A program made the translations under genes and the position numbers. Below the pieces are notes generated by a model that was given only the letters and a program-made list of their open reading frames with translations, searched no databases and was not told where the DNA came from. A stretch of DNA of 46,681 bases from Kiritimatiellia bacterium (GTDB lineage: Bacteria; Verrucomicrobiota; Kiritimatiellia; RFP12; UBA1067), in contig JAFRSR010000257.1 of the NCBI GenBank assembly GCA_017427485.1, positions 1-46,681 of the forward strand, in the 5' to 3' direction. Shown here in pieces: positions 39,939-46,681 of the stretch (its first letter is position 1; each line of letters starts with the position of its first letter).

Positions 39939-41711
39939 ATGAGTACGAAGAAAGTCCTGTTGTCCGCCAACGAAGCCGTGGCGCGCGGCGCCGCGCAGGC
40001 GGGCTGCATCGTGGCGAGCGCCTACCCCGGCACGCCGTCCACGGAGATCCTCGAGAACATCGCCAAGTTCAAGGACACCGTCAAGTGCGAGTGGGCCGTG
40101 AACGAGAAGGTCGCCATGGAGACCGCCATCGGCGCGTCGATGGCCGGCGCGCGCGCGCTCACGGCCATGAAGCACGTGGGCCTCAACGTGGCGATGGACC
40201 CGCTCATGACGTTCACGTACGTGGGCGCCACGGGCGGCATGGTGGTGGTCACGGCCGACGACCCCGGCATGCACTCCTCGCAGAACGAGCAGGACAACCG
40301 CAACATCGCGAAGTTCGCCCGCGCGCCCATGTTCGAACCTTCCGACAGCCAGGAGGCGTACGACATGGTGCAGGCCGCCTTTGAGACGTCCGAGAAGTAC
40401 CGCGTGCCCTGCTTCCTCCGCCTCACCACGCGCACGTCCCACTCAAGCTCGCTCGTGGACCTCGGCGACTTCCACCCCGCGCCGCATCCGGTGATCCCCT
40501 ACCAGAAGGACATCACGCACACGATCCCCGTGCCGGCGTTCGCGCGCGGGCAGCGTCTCGCCGCGCAGAAGCGCGAGCAGGAGATGGCCCGTGCCGCGTC
40601 GCACTCGAAGTTCAACCGCATCGAGCCGGGAAAGAAGCAGGTCGGCATCATCACGAGCGGCGTCGCGTACCAGTACGTGAAGGAAGTGTTCCCCGAGTTC
40701 ACCATCCTCAAGCTCGGCTGGACGAACCCCTTCCCCGCCGAACTCGTGAAGAAGTTCGCGAAGACCGTGCGCCACGTGCTCGTGGTCGAGGAGCTCGACC
40801 CGTTCATCGAGAGCCAGGTGCGCGCGCTCGGCATCAAGGTGCAGAGCCACAAGACCGAGCTCAACATGCTCGAGCTCAACCCGGACCGTCTCCAGAACCT
40901 CCGCCACGAACTGCTGAAGGACGTGCCGAAGGCGAAGCCGGCGAAGCCCGATCCGTCCCTTCCCACACGTCCGCCCGTGCTGTGCGCGGGCTGCGGACAC
41001 CGCGGCGTCTTTTACGTGCTCCACAAGCTCGGCGCCACGGTGACGGGCGACATCGGCTGCTACACGCTCGGCGCGTTCCCGCCCCTCAATGCGATGGATT
41101 CCACCATCTGCATGGGTGCCTCGATCGGCAACGCGGCCGGCATGCGCAAGGCGGGCCTGAAGGGACGCATCTGCGCCGTCCTCGGCGACTCCACGTTCTT
41201 CCATAGCGGCCTCACGGGCATCCTCTCGGCGCACTACAACGGCACGCCGGTGACGACGGTCGTCCTTGACAACCGCATCACCGCCATGACCGGCCACCAG
41301 GACAACCCCGGCACGGGCAAGACTCTCGCCGGCGATCCTGCGCCCGTCACGGAGATCGCCGCCGTCGCGAAGGCGATGGGCTACAAGAAGGTCGCGACCG
41401 TGAGCGCGGACGACCTCGGCGAGCTGGAGAAGGTGCTGAAGGACGCGATGGACGGCGACGAGGGGGCGGTGATCATCGCCTACGCGCCGTGCCGCATCGC
41501 CGCGAAGCTCACGAAGGAAGGCCTCTGCGAAGTCGACGAGAAGAAGTGCAAGGCCTGCGGCGCGTGCTTCAAGATGGGCTGCCCCGCGATGACGCGCGGA
41601 AAAGAGACGGCGCCGGGCCGCTTCCAGATGAAGATCGACCCGTCCCTCTGCGCCGGCTGCAAGCAGTGCCAGCAGGTCTGCAAGTTCGGCGCCATCACCC
41701 GTGTGCGATAA
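39939..41711 (+). CDS. iorA: indolepyruvate:ferredoxin oxidoreductase alpha subunit
   Basis: A 590-residue TPP-dependent 2-oxoacid:ferredoxin oxidoreductase subunit. It turns aryl pyruvates (from aromatic amino acids) into aryl-acetyl-CoA with reduction of ferredoxin. The N-terminal pyrimidine-binding domain has SAYPGTPSTEILE and NEKVAMETAIGAS; the TPP-binding domain has GDIGCYTLGAFPP and LGDSTFFHSG; two C-terminal 4Fe-4S motifs are CKACGACFKMGC and CAGCKQCQQVC. It follows fucO and ends before a strong terminator. The partner iorB is not adjacent. Ribosome binding site GAAGGAAG. Confidence 0.95.
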   Translation: MSTKKVLLSANEAVARGAAQAGCIVASAYPGTPSTEILENIAKFKDTVKCEWAVNEKVAMETAIGASMAGARALTAMKHVGLNVAMDPLMTFTYVGATGGMVVVTADDPGMHSSQNEQDNRNIAKFARAPMFEPSDSQEAYDMVQAAFETSEKYRVPCFLRLTTRTSHSSSLVDLGDFHPAPHPVIPYQKDITHTIPVPAFARGQRLAAQKREQEMARAASHSKFNRIEPGKKQVGIITSGVAYQYVKEVFPEFTILKLGWTNPFPAELVKKFAKTVRHVLVVEELDPFIESQVRALGIKVQSHKTELNMLELNPDRLQNLRHELLKDVPKAKPAKPDPSLPTRPPVLCAGCGHRGVFYVLHKLGATVTGDIGCYTLGAFPPLNAMDSTICMGASIGNAAGMRKAGLKGRICAVLGDSTFFHSGLTGILSAHYNGTPVTTVVLDNRITAMTGHQDNPGTGKTLAGDPAPVTEIAAVAKAMGYKKVATVSADDLGELEKVLKDAMDGDEGAVIIAYAPCRIAAKLTKEGLCEVDEKKCKACGACFKMGCPAMTRGKETAPGRFQMKIDPSLCAGCKQCQQVCKFGAITRVR

Positions 41712-41746
41712 GCAAGCCTCAAAGTAACCGTTCAAGCAAAACGCAA

Positions 41747-41777
41747 GAAATCCTCCGCCACTCGGCGGGGGATTTTT
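41747..41777 (+). terminator. rho-independent terminator after iorA
   Basis: An 11-bp stem AATCCTCCGCC / GGCGGGGGATT (one G-U pair) with loop ACTC, followed by TTTTT at 41773-41777. It starts 35 nt after the iorA stop. Confidence 0.85.
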
Positions 41778-41785
41778 GGTATACT
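41777..41785 (+). promoter_or_regulatory. extended -10 promoter directly after the terminator
   Basis: TTGGTATACT with TATACT at 41780-41785, abutting the T-tract of the iorA terminator. The first convincing gene (methyltransferase) starts about 350 nt downstream. Confidence 0.5.
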
Positions 41786-42145
41786 TTAGGCGCTTTCGCG
41801 GCGCGGGTGCGCTGCGGGGGCTAGTCGGGACGGGGGAGAAATCCCGTTCAGGCGAATCAGGTATTTTGCGCTGACACGCAAACGACGTTCTACTGGAAAC
41901 TTGGCGGTTTCAAGAGAAAGAGCGAGTTTGACGAGGTCGCGCGGACGGTTTTATACCGTCTTGCGTGTCCTTGTCTTCTCCATCTTTCTCGGGCACGCCA
42001 AGGCCTCCAGTAGAGGGAGATCGATGAGGCACGCATTTCTTATAGTCTCGTTCTTTCTCCATCCAATCGTCTCCTTCGTGGCGGCACACGATGCCGCAAT
42101 GGTAGGGCGGTCGCCCCGCGACCGCCGTCCAAACGGAGGAGACGG
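41786..42145 (+). other. 360-nt non-coding region, possible structured RNA or long leader
   Basis: No convincing gene. It holds several short hairpins (TTTGCG / CGCAAA near 41865, GACGGT / ACCGTC near 41946-41962), a REP-like hairpin at 42099-42124, and a GGAGGA ribosome binding site for the methyltransferase at its end. Two frames stay open for 60-100 codons but lack a start with a ribosome binding site; one (ATG 42024) begins like a signal peptide but then overlaps the methyltransferase gene in another frame. Confidence 0.4.
42099..42124. repeat. REP-like hairpin before the methyltransferase gene
   Basis: GGTAG tag, arms GGCGGTCGC / GCGACCGCC, loop CCC; same stem as 9032-9057. Intergenic, 21 nt before the start codon. 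Confidence 0.85.
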
Positions 42146-43342
42146 ATGGCGAAGAATGGAAACAAGGCACTTGGCGATGCCAAGAAACAGAAGAAGGACG
42201 AGTTCTACACGCAGCTCGCCGACATCAACGCCGAACTTCGGCACTACACGCAACACTTCGCGGGCAAGGTCGTGTTCTGCAACTGCGACGATCCCTACGA
42301 ATCCAACTTCTTCAAATACTTCGCCGCCAACTTCAACGCCCTCAAGCTCAAACGCCTCATTGCTACCTGTTATGCCGGTTCGCCCGTCGCCGGGCGGCAA
42401 CTGGATTTGTTCGAGGATTATGCCGGCGGGACGGCGGCTTTCCATAACAGCCATGACAGCATGGAGAGCCGCCATCTTGGCGGCGACCGTCCACGTATTC
42501 CCCACAAGATCGTGATCAACGAGGTGACGGACGTGAACGGCGACGGACGCATCGACCTTGCCGACGTGGAATGGCTCATCAAGAATGACAAGAACGTTCT
42601 TACTCGCCTTGAAGGCGACGGCGACTTCCGTTCTGCTGAATGTGTCGAACTTCTTAAACAGTCTGACATCGTCGTCACCAATCCGCCGTTCTCTCTCTTC
42701 CGCGAATACATCTCCCAGCTTGTCCAGTACGGCAAGAAGTTCTTGATTATCGGACGGCAGGATGCCGTCACATACAAAGAGATATTCCCGCTTATAAAGG
42801 CTGGGAAAATGTGGTTGGGGTATGGTTTCAAGGGTAATGCGACGCATTTTATTAACACTTGTTACGAGGATTATGCAACAGCCAGTGATCACAAGGCTGG
42901 GATGATTCGTGTTTCTGGTGTGACATGGTTTACGAATCTTGATCACAAGAAGCGGCACGATGAGTTTGTTTCAGTACGCAAGTACAATCCTGTCGATTAT
43001 CCGCAACTCGACAACTTTGATGCTATATTCGTTGAAGAGACCGTTGACATTCCAGAAAGTTATGATGGAAATCTGGCCGTCCCCGTTACGTTCCTTGACA
43101 AATATAACCCAGACCAGTTTGAGATTCTCGGTATTACCAAAACTTGGGATGGCGGCGCGACGAAGAAATACCCGAAGCAGATACAGGTTGATGCAACCGG
43201 AAACAGAAGCAACGTGTCGAAGTTGAATGACGGGGCTGTCATTAGGGTTGAAACGCCGCCGAAGGGGAAAACCTACTATCTTGTCAATGGCGTTCCCTAC
43301 GTTCAGCGCTACCCGCGCATCATCATCAGGAGGAAGAAATGA
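42146..43342 (+). CDS. EcoRI-family adenine-specific DNA methyltransferase
   Basis: A 398-residue N6-adenine methyltransferase of the EcoRI-methylase family. It contains DEFYTQLADINAELRHY near the N-terminus, VFCNCDDPYESNFFKYF, VINEVTDVNGDGRIDLADVEWL and the catalytic motif IVVTNPPFSLFREY (NPPF). It would protect a specific site or mark DNA. A GGAGGA site precedes the ATG, and its end overlaps the DUF262-HNH gene (ATGA). Residues ~96-109 are encoded by a hairpin repeat (42433-42473) between two conserved blocks. The second half (about 42700-43250) is clearly more AT-rich than the first, hinting at transfer or mosaic origin. Confidence 0.9.
   Translation: MAKNGNKALGDAKKQKKDEFYTQLADINAELRHYTQHFAGKVVFCNCDDPYESNFFKYFAANFNALKLKRLIATCYAGSPVAGRQLDLFEDYAGGTAAFHNSHDSMESRHLGGDRPRIPHKIVINEVTDVNGDGRIDLADVEWLIKNDKNVLTRLEGDGDFRSAECVELLKQSDIVVTNPPFSLFREYISQLVQYGKKFLIIGRQDAVTYKEIFPLIKAGKMWLGYGFKGNATHFINTCYEDYATASDHKAGMIRVSGVTWFTNLDHKKRHDEFVSVRKYNPVDYPQLDNFDAIFVEETVDIPESYDGNLAVPVTFLDKYNPDQFEILGITKTWDGGATKKYPKQIQVDATGNRSNVSKLNDGAVIRVETPPKGKTYYLVNGVPYVQRYPRIIIRRKK
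42433..42473. repeat. hairpin repeat inside the methyltransferase gene
   Basis: 13-nt arms GGCGGCTTTCCAT and ATGGAGAGCCGCC (one G-T pair) around a 15-nt loop. In frame, adds a His/Ser/Met-rich peptide. Confidence 0.75.
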
Positions 43343-44430
43343 AGATTGAGCCGCATACGATAACCGTCCGCCAGTTGGTTGATGGCTACAGGAATGACGA
43401 AGAAGAGGGCGTCGTGGCGTTCGGCGAAAAACTTGACGTTCGCCCGAAGTACCAACGCGAGTTCATCTACTCCGACGCGGAGCAGAAGGCCGTGATCGAC
43501 ACTGTGACGAAGGGCTATCCGCTCAACGTCATGTACTGGGCGGTGCGCGGCGACGGTACGTTTGAGGTGATGGACGGCCAGCAGCGAACGCTTTCCATCT
43601 GCGAGTACGTCTCGGGGAAGTTCGACTACGCCTTTCGCTATTTTTCCAATCTGTCGAAAGAGGAGCAGGACCGGATTCTCGACTACGGCCTGACGGTCTA
43701 TTTCTGCGAGGGCGGCGACGACGAGAAACTGGAATGGTTCAAGACAATCAACATCGCCGGTAAGGAACTTACAGACCAGGAACTCCTTAATGCGGTCTAT
43801 GCAGGTCCCTGGACGGCGGATATGAAGCGCTTCTTCTCCAAGCCGTCTGGACCGGCCTACACGCTTGCCAATCGCTATCTCAAGGGGGAGCCGATACGCC
43901 AAGACTACATGGAGACGGCACTCGGTTGGATTTCCAATGGAAAAGTGAAGTCTTACATGGCATTGCACCAGCACGACACCACGGCGATGGCGGAGTGGCT
44001 GTATTTCAAAGGCGTGATCGACTGGGTCCAGACGCTCTTTCCAAAATATCGCAGGGAGATGAAGGGTCTCGACTGGGGCGGGATGTTCCATCTCTACGGC
44101 AAGAACAAGTACGATCCCGCCTTGATGGAAAAGGACATCCAGCGGCTGATGGCCGACGACGACGTGACGCGGAAGGGCGGAATCTACGAGTACCTTCTTT
44201 CCGGTGGCGAACGGGAATGCGCGCTTTCAATCCGCAAATTCACCGACTCGCAGAAGCGGGCGGCATACGAGCGGCAAGGCGGCACGTGCGCCGACTGCGG
44301 GAAACACTGCGAGTTCGAGGAGATGCACGGCGACCACAGGACACCGTGGTCGAGGGGCGGGCACACTGTGCCCGACAATCTCCAGATGCTTTGCCGCACG
44401 TGCAATCTGCGTAAAGGCGCCCACGGGTGA
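43339..44430 (+). CDS. DUF262-HNH nuclease, coupled to the methyltransferase
   Basis: A 363-residue protein. Residues ~10-130 are a DUF262 (ParB-like/GmrSD-N-like) domain with YQREFIYSDAEQKAVIDTV and the nucleotide-hydrolysis motif MDGQQR. A helical middle (about 140-300) follows. The C-terminus (about 305-363) is an HNH nuclease: CADCGKHCEFEEMHGDH, then DNLQMLCRTCNLRKG, with two CxxC zinc pairs and the HNH His. DUF262 proteins with nuclease domains (GmrSD, SspE) cut modified or unmodified phage DNA. Here the partner is an EcoRI-type methylase, overlapping by ATGA, so the pair is probably a restriction-modification-like defence unit. Target and modification dependence are unknown. Confidence 0.88.
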   Translation: MKIEPHTITVRQLVDGYRNDEEEGVVAFGEKLDVRPKYQREFIYSDAEQKAVIDTVTKGYPLNVMYWAVRGDGTFEVMDGQQRTLSICEYVSGKFDYAFRYFSNLSKEEQDRILDYGLTVYFCEGGDDEKLEWFKTINIAGKELTDQELLNAVYAGPWTADMKRFFSKPSGPAYTLANRYLKGEPIRQDYMETALGWISNGKVKSYMALHQHDTTAMAEWLYFKGVIDWVQTLFPKYRREMKGLDWGGMFHLYGKNKYDPALMEKDIQRLMADDDVTRKGGIYEYLLSGGERECALSIRKFTDSQKRAAYERQGGTCADCGKHCEFEEMHGDHRTPWSRGGHTVPDNLQMLCRTCNLRKGAHG

Positions 44431-44478
44431 CCAGGTGCCAGAAGCTTTGATTGTATGCTAGAATCGGATCGAGAATCA

Positions 44479-44487
44479 TGGTATACT
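44479..44487 (+). promoter_or_regulatory. promoter of the exported-protein gene at 44500
   Basis: Extended -10 ATGGTATACT (TATACT at 44482-44487), 12 nt before the ATG at 44500, predicting a leader of only about 5 nt. Confidence 0.5.
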
Positions 44488-44499
44488 GGGGGCGAATCA

Positions 44500-45075
44500 A
44501 TGAGAGTACTGTCTACAGTCTTGGCGGCATTCGTGTCCGCCGCCGCGTTCGGTCTGCATGTCGAGGTGCAGCCAGGGGCGATACCGGAGTGCGCCTCCAC
44601 GGAGGTGTCGACGAATGTGGCGTTCAATGGAAGCCTAAAAGACGTGCGGGAGGTCCGGATGCATTTCATGTTCGAGGGCATTCCGTCGAACTGCGTGCAG
44701 GTGGCGTTCGGGCGCGACGCGGACGGCGACGGCGTCCTTTCCTTCGACGAGACGGACGCCGTGTACGGCTGGCGGAACGGGCGCTACTTCGCGGAGGACG
44801 TGAAGGCGGGCATACGGACGGAGGAGGCGGAAGCCGCGACGGGGCGCGCATTGTCCGTGAGGATCCGCATGATGAAGGAATCGCACCCCGCGCACTTCGC
44901 GGCGTCGAACGGGGCGGGCGCCGCGGTGTTGGCGAGTCTTGCGTCGCCCGTGCCCGAGTGGACATACCGCCCCGAGTGGAACCTGATGCGCGTCACGCGG
45001 CGCGGGCCGGGCGTTCCGGCGGAGTGGTTCCTCTGCGACATTAAGTACGGCGAATTCATTCTCATCATGAGGTGA
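44500..45075 (+). CDS. exported protein with EF-hand-like loop, unknown function
   Basis: A 191-residue protein with a signal peptide (about 1-18, VLAAFVSAAAFG) and an EF-hand/dockerin-like calcium loop DADGDGVLSFDETD near residue 74. The rest is a predicted beta domain without a family name. The ATG at 44500 is chosen over 44455 because it starts the signal peptide and is placed just after the promoter. It is followed 4 nt later by a larger exported protein, probably a functional partner. Confidence 0.7.
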   Translation: MRVLSTVLAAFVSAAAFGLHVEVQPGAIPECASTEVSTNVAFNGSLKDVREVRMHFMFEGIPSNCVQVAFGRDADGDGVLSFDETDAVYGWRNGRYFAEDVKAGIRTEEAEAATGRALSVRIRMMKESHPAHFAASNGAGAAVLASLASPVPEWTYRPEWNLMRVTRRGPGVPAEWFLCDIKYGEFILIMR

Positions 45076-45079
45076 CGCC

Positions 45080-46681
45080 ATGGTTACAAAGTTCTTGACA
45101 GAGGTACTTGCCATACTGGCGATGGGGCTCGGCATCGCCAGTATGTGTGTCTGGCTCCACGAACACGACGTCTGCCCGCTCAGATCAATCAAAAAGACCG
45201 TGCGGAAATTTTCCATTGTGGGAATTTGCGCGTTGGCGCTCTGGGCCATGCCGTTTATCCAGTATGGCAGCACCAAGGGCAGGAACGGCGGCACGAACAA
45301 CGTGCAGATGGTGGTCGGCCCCGGCGTGGGGACATTGCCGCTGCTCGGCGATCCGCCCGTCGTTGACGAGTGGGAGAACTTCATGCCGATTACATCCACC
45401 AACACCACGCAGACGCTGACGGGCGACGACTTCCGGCGCGGCTTCGTGCTTGCGCGCGTCGGCACGGACGAGGCACACGACTTCTCCCCGCCGTCCGATG
45501 CGACCGTGTGCGCCGACTGGCGGGCGTTCGGCGCGGCGGAGGACTGGTTTTACGTCGCTTTGACAAACTGGATGTTCCAGATCGGCACGAACGAGGTGGA
45601 TCGGCTGCGCATCCATTCCGACGGGTGGGTCGGGATGCTGGGAATGCCCGCCCATCCTGCGTTCTGGCCGCTGAAGACAAAACTCGAGATCGCGCCGGAG
45701 GCGAACTGGTTCTTCCCCAGTCAGTTCTGGCACTTCGTGACGCCATCGAACACGTTGCAGATGACATGGCAGAACGTGCTGCTGAACGGCGACACGAACA
45801 CGCCCGTCAGCGTGCAGGCGGAGGTGTGGGCGGATGGGCGCTTCGTCTTCCGCTACGACCTTTCGCGGTGCGGCGCGCTCGGCGAGCGCGCCCTACCAGA
45901 AGGCGGCGGTCGCGGGGCGACCGCCCTACCGGATGGGACGATCACAAACATCCTTGTTGGCGTTTCCGTCGGCGGCAGCGGCTGGACCACCAACTCCGTT
46001 CCGACAAACCTCACCTCGCTGGCGTTCCATCCGCTCTCCGCCGATGACGCGGTGAACCTCGACCGCGACGGCGACGGGATTACCCTCCTCGACGAGCTGT
46101 TCGCCTACGGCTCGGACCCCGACCTGTGGGACACGGACGGCGACGGCGTCTCCGACGGCGACGAGGTCGCATCCGGCGCAAACCCGCTCGTGCGCGACCA
46201 GGGCGAGGGGTTGACCGGCGGCACGGCGTCCCCGGACTTCCTCTCGGAATGCGGCGCGGCGGCGAACCGCCTCGTCGCGTGGGAGATCGTCCCGTCGGCG
46301 TTCTCGTTCGCGCGTCCGCCAAGCCTCACGAACATCGTCACGCGCACGTTCCGCGTGGACCGCACGAGCCCGTGGCAGCAGCTCTACGTCTCGGCGCGCC
46401 CGAACGGGGCGGCGGGGTGGACGGCGTCGGACGTCACCGTCCGCTACGGCGTCGACGGCGGCCCCGCGACGAACGAGGTGCCGTCCGCCTCCTTCGACAG
46501 CTGGCGGCTCCCGCTCGGCCCGGGCCCCGTGACGAACCTGACGTTCGTCGTGGAGGCGGCCGGCGACGCGCCCGCGCTCTCGCGTCCCCTCCACCTCCTC
46601 CGCTGGTCGCCGCACGTCGCGCTCGAGACGGACGAGGCGGGCCGGTTCCTCGACGTGCCGGAGGGGAAGGCGCCGGTGTTC
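45080..46681 (+). CDS. large membrane-anchored/exported protein with TSP3-type Ca repeats, cut by right edge
   Basis: 534 codons are open to the right edge without a stop. The N-terminus has a hydrophobic helix (about 5-25, LAILAMGLGIASMCVWL) and a second one (about 44-58), so it may be membrane-anchored. Then come beta-rich regions and thrombospondin-type-3-like calcium repeats near residues 330-375 (DRDGDGITLLDE, DTDGDGVSDGDEVASG). The ATG has a GAGGTGA site and lies 4 nt after the preceding gene. Two facing hairpin repeats (45872-45930) are inserted in frame at about residues 264-284. Function unknown; likely a surface protein. Confidence 0.8.
   Translation, partial: MVTKFLTEVLAILAMGLGIASMCVWLHEHDVCPLRSIKKTVRKFSIVGICALALWAMPFIQYGSTKGRNGGTNNVQMVVGPGVGTLPLLGDPPVVDEWENFMPITSTNTTQTLTGDDFRRGFVLARVGTDEAHDFSPPSDATVCADWRAFGAAEDWFYVALTNWMFQIGTNEVDRLRIHSDGWVGMLGMPAHPAFWPLKTKLEIAPEANWFFPSQFWHFVTPSNTLQMTWQNVLLNGDTNTPVSVQAEVWADGRFVFRYDLSRCGALGERALPEGGGRGATALPDGTITNILVGVSVGGSGWTTNSVPTNLTSLAFHPLSADDAVNLDRDGDGITLLDELFAYGSDPDLWDTDGDGVSDGDEVASGANPLVRDQGEGLTGGTASPDFLSECGAAANRLVAWEIVPSAFSFARPPSLTNIVTRTFRVDRTSPWQQLYVSARPNGAAGWTASDVTVRYGVDGGPATNEVPSASFDSWRLPLGPGPVTNLTFVVEAAGDAPALSRPLHLLRWSPHVALETDEAGRFLDVPEGKAPVF
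45872..45930. repeat. two REP-like hairpins inside the right-edge gene
   Basis: GGCGCGCTC / GAGCGCGCC with loop GGC and CTACC tail (45872-45897), then GGCGGTCGC / GCGACCGCC with loop GGG and CTACC tail (45905-45930), same orientation. In frame. Confidence 0.85.

Noticed and set aside
41806..41960. Possible tmRNA: a GGGGGCTAG and GACGGGG start and a CGCAAACGACG block like that before the tag codons
   Set aside because: There is no 3' tRNA-like half (no TTCGATTC-type T arm or CCA end within 350 nt), and the frame after the block does not end in ALAA.
42024..42515. Small exported protein starting MRHAFLIVSFFLHP
   Set aside because: No ribosome binding site; after the signal-like start the frame runs through a hairpin repeat and then overlaps the methylase gene in another frame with Ser/Arg/Thr-rich junk.
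1..46681. A REP-associated (RAYT/Y1) transposase or insertion sequence that could move the hairpins
   Set aside because: No HUH Y1 transposase or other transposase was recognised in any frame of the window.
1..46681. tRNA or rRNA genes
   Set aside because: None was recognised in the intergenic gaps, nearly all of which are shorter than 200 nt.

Overview
The window looks like a chromosomal segment of an anaerobic, Gram-negative, glycan-degrading bacterium, most likely of the Kiritimatiellota (Verrucomicrobiota/PVC group). The reasons are the high GC content, lipid A and outer-membrane genes (lpxK, TonB/ExbBD, a LolA-like protein), many large exported beta-helix, BspA-type LRR and Ca-binding-repeat proteins, SUMF1 and DUF4838 proteins, ferredoxin-linked oxidoreductases, and a very high density of short palindromic repeats inside genes. 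The phylum assignment is an inference from gene families, not a marker-gene result.

Layout. 1-211: divergent promoters for an RRM RNA-binding protein (cut by the left edge) and dinB. 212-1366: dinB, converging on 4531-1426, an rnhC-exbB-exbD-tonB operon. 4602-4826: a small membrane protein. 16076-4885 (minus): one tightly packed run of eight genes, GH92 glycosidase, beta-helix exoprotein, Tat-exported metallo-beta-lactamase-fold protein, two acyl carrier proteins, a membrane/AMP-ligase/hotdog-dehydratase fusion, a LolA-like protein and an MMPL exporter. The last five look like part of an aryl-polyene-type lipid pathway. 19980-16142: Cys-rich DUF1080 lipoprotein, lpxK, murJ. 21812-20122: tatA, uvrC. 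26240-21889: a three-subunit NuoE/NuoF/(2Fe-2S)-GltD complex resembling the Stn-type electron-bifurcating transhydrogenase. 30378-26410: a giant BspA-type LRR protein with a thioredoxin-like domain. 36960-30500: a glycan-use operon (exported protein, SUMF1 protein, DUF4838 protein, GntR-type regulator, MelB-type sugar symporter). 38659-37085: an exported beta-propeller glycosidase-like protein. 38752-41711 (plus): fucO and iorA, closed by a strong terminator. 42146-44430: an EcoRI-family adenine methyltransferase translationally coupled to a DUF262-HNH nuclease, a candidate defence system. 44500-46681: two exported proteins, the last cut by the right edge.

Functionally, the cell seems to break down complex glycans (GH92, beta-propeller enzyme, DUF4838), import sugars with a cation symporter, reduce lactaldehyde with FucO, and balance NADH, NADPH and ferredoxin with the Stn-like complex and IorA.

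Three signals are not explained by ordinary gene content. (1) Short hairpin repeats with changing but always complementary stems sit in frame inside many reading frames. (2) At least five different arrays of exactly 7-nt units occur, three of them stacked inside one gene. (3) An extended -10 box of the form TGGTATAAT lies exactly 7-8 nt before the start codon of several genes, which predicts leaderless mRNAs.
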